DNA of 64,000 nt, from contig NZ_RSEK01000007.1 of assembly GCF_003958635.1 (NCBI RefSeq), forward strand, positions 1 to 64,000. The letters are read 5' to 3'. Of the stretch, positions 27,404-36,121 are shown piece by piece. Each line of letters starts with the position of its first letter. Within the stretch, counting starts at the first letter, position 1. The translations under genes and the position numbers were made by a program. The notes beneath the pieces are model-generated. The model saw nothing but the letters and a program-made list of their open reading frames with translations. It did no database searches and was not told the origin of the DNA. The DNA comes from Altericroceibacterium xinjiangense (GTDB lineage: Bacteria; Pseudomonadota; Alphaproteobacteria; Sphingomonadales; Sphingomonadaceae).

Positions 27404-27988
27404 GTGACCGACCGCCCCCCAACGAGCGATTCCGAACGCGACCTTCCCCCCGACGCCGAGGCGCCCGAAAAGATCGAGTGGGGCGGCGAGTTCGTCCTCG
27501 CGAAAAGCCGGGGCCGCTGGGAATACGCGGGACGGGCCCGCAACATCCGCGCCGCGGCCATCCTGGCGATCGACGCGGGCGAGGTGATCCTTGTCGATCA
27601 GTACCGCGTGCCGATGGGCCGGTTCAGCCTTGAATTGCCCGCCGGCCTGATCGGAGACGAGGATGGTGCCGAGGGCGAAGGCGCACTTGCGACCGCCGCG
27701 CGAGAGCTGGAAGAGGAAACCGGATACCGGGCCGCGAACCTGGAAGACCTGGGAGAATTCTTCTCCTCCCCCGGAATGCTGACCGAAAGCTTCACGCTGG
27801 TGAAGGCGACGGGGCTGACACAGGTGGGGGATGGCGGCGGGACGGATACCGAGGACATCATTGTCCTTCGCGTGCCGATCGATCGCATTGCCGAAACCGT
27901 CAGGGAATACCGCGCCCGGGGCCACGGCATCGACGTGAAGCTGCTGGCCTTGCTCGGCAGCGGATTCCTGGAGGATTCCGCCCAGTGA
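27404..27988 (+). CDS. NUDIX hydrolase, ADP-ribose pyrophosphatase type
   Basis: 194 residues from a GTG preceded by AGGAGAAGG. The Nudix box is clear near residues 84-106 (GALATAARELEEETGY), and the segment YRVPMGRFSLELPAGL before it is the ADP-ribose pyrophosphatase subgroup pattern. It likely hydrolyses ADP-ribose or a similar nucleoside diphosphate sugar in the cytosol. The stop overlaps the GTG of the PanE-like gene (GTGA), so the two are coupled. Confidence 0.9.
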   Translation: MTDRPPTSDSERDLPPDAEAPEKIEWGGEFVLAKSRGRWEYAGRARNIRAAAILAIDAGEVILVDQYRVPMGRFSLELPAGLIGDEDGAEGEGALATAARELEEETGYRAANLEDLGEFFSSPGMLTESFTLVKATGLTQVGDGGGTDTEDIIVLRVPIDRIAETVREYRARGHGIDVKLLALLGSGFLEDSAQ

Positions 27989-28902
27989 AGGTGTTCATCG
28001 TCGGCGCGGGCGCCATGGGATGTCTTTACGCGGGGGCGTTCCACCGCGCCGGTTGCGCGGTGACGCTGGTCGACGTGAACCGCGAACATCTCGAAGCGAT
28101 CAGCGCGAACGGACTGGAACTGGAAACCCGCGCCGGGACAGAGCATCTGCCGCTGGCTGCCGTGCATCCGGCTGAGGTCAGCGGCACGGCCGACCTGATC
28201 CTCCTGTTCACCAAGACCTTCCAGACCGATGCCGCACTGGCGGGGGTGAAGACGATCATTGGCCCGGAAACCCGGGTGCTGACCCTGCAGAACGGGCTCG
28301 GCAACGATGAGCGGGTGGCGCGCCATGTGGCGCGGGAGAACGTGCTGACGGGCGTCAGCACCCTGCCCTCCGACCTCGTAGGGCCCGGGCGCGTGCGATC
28401 CCACGGCGAAGGCGGGACGAAGCTGTACCCGGCGTTCTCCACCGACGAAGGTTTCGCCCGCACAGTGGCGGAGCGGCTCACCGCCGGCGGCCTGCCGTCG
28501 GGACTCGATCCCGCGATCGGAAGCGCGATCTGGTCCAAGGCGATCTTCAACGCGGCAATGAACCCGCTTTGCGCCCTCACGCGCCGCACTCCCGGATTCC
28601 TGGGCGCTAACCCGGAAAGCCGCGCGATGATCCGGCAAGCGGTGGCCGAAGGCGCCGCCACGGCAGAGGCGAGCGGCGTGGCGGTGGATGCGCAGGCGAT
28701 CCTTGACCTGACGGAAGTCTCCATGAGCGATCACGCGAACCATGAACCCTCGATGCTGCAGGATCTCAACGCCGGGCGGCGAACCGAGGTGGACGCGATC
28801 AATGGCGCGATCGTGGAAGCGGCGGAGCAAGCGGGCGTGGCCACGCCGCTGCTCCAGACGCTGTGGCAGCTGGTCAGGCTGGAAGAAGCCAAGCTGGCTT
28901 AA
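27985..28902 (+). CDS. Ketopantoate reductase family (PanE/ApbA) oxidoreductase
   Basis: 305 residues. The NADP-binding motif GAGAMGCLYAG lies at about 7-17, LLFTKTFQT near 77 corresponds to the family's K-region, and NAAMNPLCALT plus the C-terminal helical domain complete the fold. It reduces 2-dehydropantoate to pantoate, or another 2-ketoacid, with NADPH. Since paralogues are common and no pan genes are adjacent, the panE symbol is not assigned. The GTG start overlaps the NUDIX stop. Confidence 0.85.
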   Translation: MKVFIVGAGAMGCLYAGAFHRAGCAVTLVDVNREHLEAISANGLELETRAGTEHLPLAAVHPAEVSGTADLILLFTKTFQTDAALAGVKTIIGPETRVLTLQNGLGNDERVARHVARENVLTGVSTLPSDLVGPGRVRSHGEGGTKLYPAFSTDEGFARTVAERLTAGGLPSGLDPAIGSAIWSKAIFNAAMNPLCALTRRTPGFLGANPESRAMIRQAVAEGAATAEASGVAVDAQAILDLTEVSMSDHANHEPSMLQDLNAGRRTEVDAINGAIVEAAEQAGVATPLLQTLWQLVRLEEAKLA

Positions 28903-28958
28903 GGCGCTTTTCTTTTCCCCGCCGGAGCCATAGCAATCCAGATCAAAGGAGAGAGCCG

Positions 28959-29801
28959 ATGGCCCGGAACAACACAATCACCCTTTACGACCTGCAGCTT
29001 TCCACCGGCGCGACCATCAGCCCGTTCGTCTGGGCGACCAAGTACGCGCTGAAGCACAAGGGGTTCGACATCGACGTTGTCCCCGGCGGGTTCACCGGCG
29101 TCCTTGAGCGGACCGGCGGCCAGACGGAGCGGCTGCCCGCGATTGTCGACGACGGCGAATGGGTGCTCGATAGCTGGACGATCGTCGAATATCTCGACCA
29201 GAAGTACCCCGACCGCCCCGCCCTGATCCCGCACCCGAGCGTCGCTGCTCAGCTGCGGGTGCTCGATGCCTGGTTCTGGCGCGTCGCGACTTCCCCGTGG
29301 ATGCGGTGCTACTGCGCCGATTACCGTGACTTGTCCCTGCCGCAAGACCACGAATACGTCACCCGCACGCGCGAAGCGATCATCGGGATGAAGCTGGAGG
29401 ATCGGCAGGCCGGGCGTGAGGATCGCCTTCCGGGGATCTCCGCCGAACTGGAACCGTTGCGCCTGGCCTTGCGTGAATTCCCGTGGCTCGGCGGCGAAAC
29501 GCCGAACTATGCCGATTACCGCATCCTTGGCTCCGTGCTGTTTACCGCCTCCGTCTGCCGCATCCCCGCGCTGGCAGAGGACGATCCCCTGCGCGACTGG
29601 ATCGAGCGGTGCCGTGACTTGTATGACGGGCTCGGCCGTCATCCGGGACTGAACCAGCTTTACGGGCTCCAGCCGCGGGAGGACCAGCCCGAACCGTTCC
29701 AGAAGGTTCAGGGCGCGGGCGGCATCCACAAGCGCAACAGCGGTCCGCAGTCGACCCGCAGCGAGTCCGAAACCATCGGCAAGGGACTGACCAAGTCGTG
29801 A
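28959..29801 (+). CDS. Glutathione S-transferase family protein
   Basis: 280 residues. The N-terminal thioredoxin-like domain (about 1-90) has ISPFVWATKYALKHKGFD followed by the gamma-Glu-binding region (DDGEWVLDSWTIVEYLDQKYP). The helical C-terminal domain follows. No catalytic Cys is present at the usual place; Ser/Thr near residue 17-21 may activate glutathione. AAAGGAGAG precedes the ATG. The stop overlaps the GTG of a hydroxyacid dehydrogenase. An operon with glyoxylate/glycerate enzymes suggests a role in handling reactive carbonyls, which is inference only. Confidence 0.88.
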   Translation: MARNNTITLYDLQLSTGATISPFVWATKYALKHKGFDIDVVPGGFTGVLERTGGQTERLPAIVDDGEWVLDSWTIVEYLDQKYPDRPALIPHPSVAAQLRVLDAWFWRVATSPWMRCYCADYRDLSLPQDHEYVTRTREAIIGMKLEDRQAGREDRLPGISAELEPLRLALREFPWLGGETPNYADYRILGSVLFTASVCRIPALAEDDPLRDWIERCRDLYDGLGRHPGLNQLYGLQPREDQPEPFQKVQGAGGIHKRNSGPQSTRSESETIGKGLTKS

Positions 29802-30766
29802 CCGGCCGCCCGCGCGTCCTTCTCACCCGGCGCTGGCCGGAGGAAGTCGAGCGAACCATGGCGGAGCGGTTCGACCTTGTGGTGGATCAGGCGGATGTCC
29901 CGCTCGATCAGCGGACTCTCGCGTCGGCAATGGCGGAATTCGACGTGCTCTGCCCGACGGTGTCCGACCGGATCGACAGCGAGGTGATTGCAGGCGGAAA
30001 CCGGGTCAAGCTGATCGCCAACTACGGCGTCGGCTTCGATCACATCGATCTGGCGGCCGCGAAAGCAAAAGGGATCGCGGTCACCAACACGCCCGGCGTG
30101 CTGACCGATGCGACCGCCGACCTCGCGCTGACCCTGATGCTGATGGCGGCCCGGCGGGCCGGCGAAGGGGAGCGGGAAGTGCGCGCCGGGCAGTGGACCG
30201 GCTGGCGGCCGACCCACCTGCTCGGCTCCTCCCTTGGCGGCAAGGTTCTGGGCCTGATCGGCTTCGGGCGAATTGCGCAAGCGACGGCGCGGCGGGCGCG
30301 CGGCTTCGGAATGCGGATCGCCTATTTCGGGCGGCGCGAAGCGGACCCGGCAATCGCTCGGGAACTGGAGGCGGAGTTCCATCCCGATCTCGCAAGTCTT
30401 CTGTCGGTGGCCGACTTCGTGTCCCTGCACGTGCCGGGCGGACCGGAAACCGAAAACCTGATCGATGCGGCCGCGCTGGCGGCGATGAAGCCAGGAGCCT
30501 ACCTGATCAACACCGCGCGCGGATCGGTGGTCGATCACGCGGCGCTGGCGTATGCCTTGCGCGAAGGCCGCCTCGCCGGAGCGGGGCTGGACGTCTATCC
30601 GCACGAGCCGAAGGTTCCGGACGAGCTGGCGGGACTGGAGAACGTCGTCCTCCTGCCCCATCTCGGCAGCGCAACGCAGGAAACACGCACCGCGATGGGC
30701 CTGCGCGCCATTGCCAACATCGAAGCCTGGATCGAGGGTCAGCCGCTGCCCGACCGGGTGGCATGA
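29798..30766 (+). CDS. D-2-hydroxyacid dehydrogenase (glyoxylate/hydroxypyruvate reductase)
   Basis: 322 residues. The Rossmann motif GLIGFGRIAQATARRARGFG lies near 152-171, the catalytic Arg is in INTARGSVVDH (near 235), the Glu lies in the VYPHEPKVP segment, and the catalytic His in LLPHLGSATQETR (near 285). It reduces glyoxylate to glycolate or hydroxypyruvate to D-glycerate. The next gene, coupled by ATGA, is a glycerate kinase, which favours the hydroxypyruvate-to-glycerate reading. The GTG start overlaps the GST stop. Confidence 0.9.
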   Translation: MTGRPRVLLTRRWPEEVERTMAERFDLVVDQADVPLDQRTLASAMAEFDVLCPTVSDRIDSEVIAGGNRVKLIANYGVGFDHIDLAAAKAKGIAVTNTPGVLTDATADLALTLMLMAARRAGEGEREVRAGQWTGWRPTHLLGSSLGGKVLGLIGFGRIAQATARRARGFGMRIAYFGRREADPAIARELEAEFHPDLASLLSVADFVSLHVPGGPETENLIDAAALAAMKPGAYLINTARGSVVDHAALAYALREGRLAGAGLDVYPHEPKVPDELAGLENVVLLPHLGSATQETRTAMGLRAIANIEAWIEGQPLPDRVA

Positions 30767-31647
30767 AGGACCCGATCGCTGCGCTGATCGAAGCCGAAGC
30801 GCTGCCGGAAAGCTACCGCACGGTGGTGGAGCAGTGCTGGCGTCCGCTGGCGGCGTCGATTGCCCGACGCGCGGCGGACAAGCGCCCGCTGCTGATCGGC
30901 GTCAACGGCGCGCAGGGAAGCGGGAAATCGACCGCCTGCCGGTTTCTGGAAGCACTGCTGGCGGAACAGGACCTGCGCGCGGTGACTCTCTCGCTCGACG
31001 ATCTGTACTGCACCCGGGCGGAGCGGGAGCGGCTGGCCCGCGGTGTCCATCCGCTGTTCGTCACGAGGGGGGTACCCGGAACGCACGATGTGGCGCTGGG
31101 GATGGAGGTGCTGGACCGGCTCCTGTCCGGGCGCGGCGCGGCACTGCCCCGCTTCGACAAGGCGCGGGATGACCGCTCCCCTTCTCCTGAGCAAGTGAAG
31201 GGTGCTGTCGATGTCGTGCTGTTCGAAGGCTGGTGCGTCGGGGCGGCGCCGCAGCCGGAAGACGCCCTCGCCCGGCCGATCAACCGTCTGGAGGCTGAGG
31301 AAGACCCGGCCGGCAATTGGCGGCGCCACGTCAATCACAGGCTTTCCACCGACTACGCCCGTCTGTTCGCACGGACCGACCTGCTGGTGATGCTGAAGGT
31401 GACCGGCTTCGAGGTGGTTCGTGCAAACCGACTGCGGCAGGAAGAAAAACTCGCCCGGCCCCGCCCCGAAGGCCCGGCGCTGATGGACGCAGCGGCGATC
31501 GAGCGCTTCATCGCCCACTACGAACGGCTGACGCGCTGGACGCTGGCGGAAATGCCGGGCCGGGCCGACGTCCTGTTCGAAGTCGACGCCGGCCAGCGCC
31601 CGCACGCCAGCCGCGGGTTGACGGGCGCGAACTATTCCACCGGGTAG
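30763..31647 (+). CDS. D-glycerate 3-kinase type P-loop kinase
   Basis: 294 residues. The P-loop GVNGAQGSGKST lies at about 46-57, SLDDLYCTRAERERLA near 82, RGVPGTHD, and VLFEGWCVGA near 155. This set is the phosphoribulokinase-like D-glycerate 3-kinase family known from plants and some bacteria. It would turn D-glycerate into 3-phosphoglycerate and feed the product of the preceding dehydrogenase into glycolysis. Its last 16 bases overlap the convergent sensory-rhodopsin-transducer-like gene. Confidence 0.88.
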   Translation: MKDPIAALIEAEALPESYRTVVEQCWRPLAASIARRAADKRPLLIGVNGAQGSGKSTACRFLEALLAEQDLRAVTLSLDDLYCTRAERERLARGVHPLFVTRGVPGTHDVALGMEVLDRLLSGRGAALPRFDKARDDRSPSPEQVKGAVDVVLFEGWCVGAAPQPEDALARPINRLEAEEDPAGNWRRHVNHRLSTDYARLFARTDLLVMLKVTGFEVVRANRLRQEEKLARPRPEGPALMDAAAIERFIAHYERLTRWTLAEMPGRADVLFEVDAGQRPHASRGLTGANYSTG

Positions 31648-32009
31648 GCCATCGTCGAAAGCAAGGCGATTTCCGCCGCGCGGCTGTCCAGCCGGGTGTG
31701 CTGGACCACGATGGGCACGTCGCTTTCGATCACGCTGGCATAGGGAATGCCCAGCGGCATTTGTTCGGGATCGCTCAGGTTGTTGAACCGCACGTGCTTC
31801 GTCCGGCGCGCGCCGACTGTCTCGCGGTAAGGGCCGGCGGGTTCCCTGTCGGTGAAGAAGATCGTGATCGTGACGCTCGCGTCCTGATCGCCCGTGTTGA
31901 GGATGCAGGCCGCTTCGTGGCTCAGCAGTTCCTCGTTCGCGTTGACCATGCTTTCTGCAGGAATGTATCCTTCAGGAATTACCCAGCGCGTGCGTCCGAT
32001 CGCTTCCAT
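31632..32009 (-). CDS. Sensory rhodopsin transducer (ASRT) family protein
   Basis: 125 residues. GRTRWVIPEGYIPAES, SHEAACILNTGD, TIFFTDREPAGPYR, ARRTKHVRFN and VPIVVQHTRLDSR follow the Anabaena sensory rhodopsin transducer almost block for block. That protein is a small soluble tetrameric beta sandwich that binds rhodopsin and possibly DNA or small sugars. No rhodopsin gene is present in the window, so the partner is unknown. An upstream in-frame extension lacks similarity. It is convergent with the glycerate kinase and divergent from an SDR. Confidence 0.88.
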   Translation of the reverse strand: MEAIGRTRWVIPEGYIPAESMVNANEELLSHEAACILNTGDQDASVTITIFFTDREPAGPYRETVGARRTKHVRFNNLSDPEQMPLGIPYASVIESDVPIVVQHTRLDSRAAEIALLSTMAYPVE

Positions 32010-32043
32010 CGATGCCTCCAGTAATTTGCCGTTGCAGTCCGCC

Positions 32044-32070
32044 AACGCCCGGGGGCGAGGCTCCGTTTCC
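32044..32070 (-). promoter_or_regulatory. Possible EcfG-like promoter of the ASRT-family gene
   Basis: On the minus strand a GGAAAC-like element (GGAAC consensus, one base off) is followed after about 17 bases by CGTT, the pattern of alphaproteobacterial general-stress sigma promoters. The spacing is one base long if GGAAA is aligned, so the match is weak. Confidence 0.25.
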
Positions 32071-32142
32071 GGAGACGCCGAATTTCGGCACCCGGCACCG
32101 GCTTCGCGGAACCGGCTTCTTCCGGAAAGCTTTGTAGACGGT

Positions 32143-33159
32143 ATGCGCAACACCACTCTGTCCGATCCGCCCGTCGTCGTCGTTACCGGAGCATCCGCGG
32201 GGGTCGGCAGAGCCGTCGTCCGGCGGTTTGCGCAGGACAAGGCGAAGATTGCCCTGATCGCCCGGGGTATCGAGGGACTGGAAGGCACTAAACGCGAAGT
32301 GGAGGAAGCCGGGGGCGAGGCGCTGATCTGTCAATGCGACGTCGCCGATGCCGACGCGGTGGAACAAGCGGCGCACAGGATAGAGGAGCGGTTCGGTCCG
32401 ATCGACATCTGGATCAACGCCGCGTTCGCCGGGATTCTGTCGCGCTTCCTCGACATGTCGATGGAGGATTATGAGCGGGTAACGAAGGTCACTTACCTTG
32501 GTCAGGTCCACGGCACCTATGCGGCGCTGAAACGCATGGTCCCGCGCGACCGGGGATCGATCGTGCTGGTGGGAAGCGCGCTCGCCTATCGCGGCATCCC
32601 GCTCCAGTCCGCCTACTGCGGGGCGAAGCACGCGATCCAGGGATTCCAGGACTCGATCCGCACGGAGTTGATCCACGCGAAATCGAACGTTCAGGTCAGC
32701 ATGGTTCAGCTGCCGGGGGTCAACACCCCGCAATTCGACTGGATCAAGACCAACCTGCCGAACAAGCCAAAGCCCGCCAGCCCTCCCTACCAACCGGAGA
32801 TTCCGGCCGAGGCGATCCACTATGCCGCTCATCACAAGCGCAAGGAGATGCTGCTCGGCTGGCCGACCATCCAGGCCGTGTGGGGTGATCGCATCGCCTC
32901 TCCGCTGGTGGACCGGTATCTCGCCGCCACGGGCGTTTCGGGGCAGCAGGCCAAGGAGCCGGTCTCGCCCGACCGCCGCAACAACCTGTACGAACCTGTG
33001 CCCGGCGATTTCGGGGCTCATGGGCGGTTCGACTCCACCGCCCGCACCCGCAGTTCCCAGTTGTGGCTGACGACCCACCCGGTTGAGGTAATCGCCGGAA
33101 CAGCCCTGGCGCTGGCAGTCGGGGGTCTGGCCTGGCTCGGAACTCGTTCACGCCGATGA
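32143..33159 (+). CDS. Short-chain dehydrogenase with C-terminal membrane helix
   Basis: 338 residues. The SDR core spans about 10-245: TGASAGVGRAVVRRF for NAD(P) binding, NAAFAG in place of NNAG, catalytic Ser (VGSALAYRG) and YCGAKH. A long C-terminal extension of about 90 residues ends in a transmembrane helix (VEVIAGTALALAVGGLAWLG) and basic residues, so the enzyme is probably tethered to the inner membrane from the cytosolic side. The substrate is unknown. The stop overlaps the GH15 start as ATGA, giving a two-gene operon. Confidence 0.87.
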   Translation: MRNTTLSDPPVVVVTGASAGVGRAVVRRFAQDKAKIALIARGIEGLEGTKREVEEAGGEALICQCDVADADAVEQAAHRIEERFGPIDIWINAAFAGILSRFLDMSMEDYERVTKVTYLGQVHGTYAALKRMVPRDRGSIVLVGSALAYRGIPLQSAYCGAKHAIQGFQDSIRTELIHAKSNVQVSMVQLPGVNTPQFDWIKTNLPNKPKPASPPYQPEIPAEAIHYAAHHKRKEMLLGWPTIQAVWGDRIASPLVDRYLAATGVSGQQAKEPVSPDRRNNLYEPVPGDFGAHGRFDSTARTRSSQLWLTTHPVEVIAGTALALAVGGLAWLGTRSRR

Positions 33160-34946
33160 GCCGAAAGGACATCGCGGACTATGCCTTGATCGGCGATTGC
33201 GAGACGGCCGCGCTGATCAACCGGCAAGGGACGCTGGAGTGGCTCTGCTTTCCCCGCTTCGATTCCGAAGCCTGTTGCACGGCGCTGCTGGGGGACGAGG
33301 AGAACGGCTGCTGGAAGATCGATGTTGCCGGAGCCACGGGCGAGACCAGTCGTCGGTACCGCGGCGATACCCTGATCCTTGAAACCGAGATTGCCTGCGA
33401 GACCGGCCGGGTTCGCCTGATCGATTTCATGCCGATCCGGGGTGAGGCGCCCGATGTGGTGCGGATCGTCGAATGCCTTGAAGGTGAAGCCGAGGTAACC
33501 AGTCAGCTGCTGCTGCGGTTCGACTACGGCCGGATCAATCCGCTCGTGTACGAGAAGGGAGAGAAACGCGCCGTCGCCATCAGCGGCCCGGATGGAGTCA
33601 GCCTCAACTTCGATGTCGGGATCGAATTCGCCGATCGCCGCTTCACCAGCCAGTTCACGATCACGGAAGGAGAGCGCCGCTCTCTTGTCCTGACATGGTT
33701 TCCCAGTCACGAGAAAGTGCCCGATCGGGTCGATCCGATCCGCGCGTTGCGCGACACGGAGGACTTCTGGGCCGACTGGCTGGAGGAAGTCGAATACCAC
33801 GGCGAGTATCGCGACACCGTCGTCCGATCGCTGATCACGCTGAAGGCCCTGATCCACCGGCCGACCGGCGGCATCATCGCCGCGCCCACTTCGTCCCTGC
33901 CGGAAAATCCCGGCGGGGTCCGCAATTGGGATTATCGTTACTGCTGGCTGCGCGATGCCACCTTCACCCTGCTGGCGCTGACCAGCATGGGCATGAAACA
34001 GGAAGCCAAGGCGTGGATCGACTGGCTGCGCCGCGCCACCGGTGGTGATCCCATTCACCTGCAGCCGTTCTACACCGTCACCGGCGATCACCGCGCGCTG
34101 GAGTGGACGGCCGACTGGCTAAGTGGGTTCAACGGCGCGCAGCCCGTTCGTTTCGGCAATGGTGCGGAAATACAGCTCCAGCTCGATGTTTATGGCGAAG
34201 TGGTCGACGCGCTGTACCAGGCTATCGAGCAAGGGATCTCGGACAGTCCCGAGACGCTGGCCCTGATCGGGATGCTGGCCGATTGTCTGGAAAAGGAATG
34301 GCAGAAACCGGATGCCGGCATCTGGGAAATCCGGTCAAATCCGCTTCACCACACGTATTCCAAGGTCATGTGCTGGGCCGCGTTCGACCGGGCCGCCGCC
34401 GCGTTCCGCGACCACGACGAGGAACGGTGCCGCCGCTATCGCGATCTTGCCCGCGAAGTGGCGGAGGAGGTGCTGGAAAAAGGCTTCGACAAGGAGCTTA
34501 ACGCCTTCGTCTATGCCTTCGGCAGCAAGAAGATGGATGCGGCGGCCTTGCGGATTCCGCTGGTCGGCTTTCTTCCGCCGGACGATCCGCGTGTGGTCGG
34601 AACCGTTGAGGCAATCGAGCGCGAGTTGAAGCACGGCCCGCTGGTACGCCGCTACGCCGGCGACATAGAAGACGGGCTGGAAGGCGATGAGGGCGCATTC
34701 GTCGCCGCAAGCTTCTGGCTCGCCGACGTCTATTGCATGCAAGGCCGCAAGGACGATGCCCGCGCGATCTTCGAAGGCTTGCTGGACCGTGCCAACGACC
34801 TCGGCCTCCTGAGCGAGGAACTGGCGCTGGACAGCACTCGGCAGCTCGGCAACTTCCCGCAGGGACTATCGCACTTGTCGCTCGTGGGGACCGCTTATCG
34901 GCTGATGAACGGTCATGGAGAGGATCGGCCTGCCCAGTCGGAGTAA
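33156..34946 (+). CDS. GH15 family glucoamylase/trehalase-like glycosidase
   Basis: 596 residues. The N-terminal beta domain starts YALIGDCETAALINRQGTLEW, then the (alpha/alpha)6 barrel has NWDYRYCWLRDATFTLLAL near 252-270, HTYSKVMCWAAFDRA and NFPQGLSHLSL. These are bacterial GH15 landmarks; characterised members hydrolyse alpha-glucosides including trehalose. No signal peptide is seen, so it acts in the cytosol. It overlaps the upstream SDR and ends 83 bases from the convergent glycosyltransferase operon. A paralogue lies at 51792. The substrate is unproven. Confidence 0.9.
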   Translation: MSRKDIADYALIGDCETAALINRQGTLEWLCFPRFDSEACCTALLGDEENGCWKIDVAGATGETSRRYRGDTLILETEIACETGRVRLIDFMPIRGEAPDVVRIVECLEGEAEVTSQLLLRFDYGRINPLVYEKGEKRAVAISGPDGVSLNFDVGIEFADRRFTSQFTITEGERRSLVLTWFPSHEKVPDRVDPIRALRDTEDFWADWLEEVEYHGEYRDTVVRSLITLKALIHRPTGGIIAAPTSSLPENPGGVRNWDYRYCWLRDATFTLLALTSMGMKQEAKAWIDWLRRATGGDPIHLQPFYTVTGDHRALEWTADWLSGFNGAQPVRFGNGAEIQLQLDVYGEVVDALYQAIEQGISDSPETLALIGMLADCLEKEWQKPDAGIWEIRSNPLHHTYSKVMCWAAFDRAAAAFRDHDEERCRRYRDLAREVAEEVLEKGFDKELNAFVYAFGSKKMDAAALRIPLVGFLPPDDPRVVGTVEAIERELKHGPLVRRYAGDIEDGLEGDEGAFVAASFWLADVYCMQGRKDDARAIFEGLLDRANDLGLLSEELALDSTRQLGNFPQGLSHLSLVGTAYRLMNGHGEDRPAQSE

Positions 34947-35029
34947 CGCCGTGGCCGCCTGTTCCAGCCGGGCGCCGCCTACGTCACACCCTAAGGCGAA
35001 CAAGGCGAGGCGCGCACAACCTTTCGGCG

Positions 35030-36121
35030 TTATCTCACAAGCATCCGTTCCGTAGGTCTTTCAGGCACTTCGCCCGAGAGCACCGCTTCGCGAAGATCGC
35101 TCTCCAGTTGCGCAGCTCGGCAGGCCGCGCTGTGTCCAGCCAGCACGCGATCCCGCGCCGCCTGCCCAAGGGCTCCGGCGTCGCGTTCGAGCGCAGAGAG
35201 AACATCCGCGCTGTTGTCAGCGAGGATGATTTCCCGGCCGGGCTCGAACAGTTCGTCCAGCCCTTCCCAGCGATCGGAAATGATGGGGGTGCCGCAGGCG
35301 CCTGCCTCGAACAGGCGCACGGAGGGAGACCAGCCCGCCTCGATCATGTCGGCGCGGGTAACATTGAGCGTGAAGCGCGATGCCGCGTAGAATTCCGGGT
35401 GGTCGGCGGGCGGCAGATGCTCGATCCGTTCGACGTTCGCCGGCCAGTCGATATCTGCCGGATACTGCGGCCCCGCAACGATGAAGCGCCTGTCCGGCCG
35501 CTGCCGAGCGGGTTCAAGCAGCAACCGCTCCAGAGTGGGCTGCCGGTCCGGGCTGTACGTCCCGAGGTAGGACAAGTCCCAGCGCGCCGGCACATCGAGC
35601 GGCCGATAGCGCTCCGTATCGACCGAACAGTACAGCGCTCTTGCCCCCGGAGATCCGAACTCCCGCTCCAGCCGATCGAGCGTCGGCCCGCCCGTGAACG
35701 AGAAGTAGAGATCGTAGCCGGGGATCAGGTCGGGTGAGAGATATTCGTGGTCGTCCCGCGCCAGCTTGGCCAGCGTGACGGGGGTGTCGATATCGTAAAA
35801 GCTGGTGATCCCCCGCGCGTGTTGCTGGACGTACCGGCCCACGGCCACGCCGTCCGGAACGTAGGACCCGACCATGACTGCGTCGGCCCGCGCGATCTCC
35901 TCCCGCCAACGGTCGAGCGCGGAAACGCTGTCGTAGTATTCCAGGCGACAGAAGTCCGGCGACGGCATGTCGCGGTGCTCCGCATACCACGGCACGTCTC
36001 TTTCCAGGAACAGCACCTCGTGCCCCCGCGCGGCGAATGCGGACAGCAGCGCCCGGAACGTGGTCGCATGCCCGTTCCCCCACGATGAGGACAAGCTGAG
36101 GCCGAGGACGACCAGCTTCAC
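35030..36121 (-). CDS. CgeB-like GT-B glycosyltransferase (last gene of leftward operon)
   Basis: 363 residues, no membrane segment. MKLVVLGLSLSSSWGNGHA opens the N-terminal Rossmann-like half. The C-terminal half has the family signature AGWSPSVRLFEAGACGTPII followed by SDRWEGLDELF, which replaces the EX7E motif. The protein resembles the PF13524-type transferases related to spore protein CgeB. It probably transfers a sugar from a nucleotide donor to a soluble or lipid acceptor in the cytosol. Its ATG overlaps the stop of the neighbouring, clearly related transferase. Donor and acceptor cannot be inferred. Confidence 0.85.
   Translation of the reverse strand: MKLVVLGLSLSSSWGNGHATTFRALLSAFAARGHEVLFLERDVPWYAEHRDMPSPDFCRLEYYDSVSALDRWREEIARADAVMVGSYVPDGVAVGRYVQQHARGITSFYDIDTPVTLAKLARDDHEYLSPDLIPGYDLYFSFTGGPTLDRLEREFGSPGARALYCSVDTERYRPLDVPARWDLSYLGTYSPDRQPTLERLLLEPARQRPDRRFIVAGPQYPADIDWPANVERIEHLPPADHPEFYAASRFTLNVTRADMIEAGWSPSVRLFEAGACGTPIISDRWEGLDELFEPGREIILADNSADVLSALERDAGALGQAARDRVLAGHSAACRAAQLESDLREAVLSGEVPERPTERMLVR

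Noticed and set aside
32108-32128. GGAAC upstream of the membrane-tethered SDR as an EcfG promoter
   Set aside because: No CGTT at 16-18 bases and too close to the ATG.
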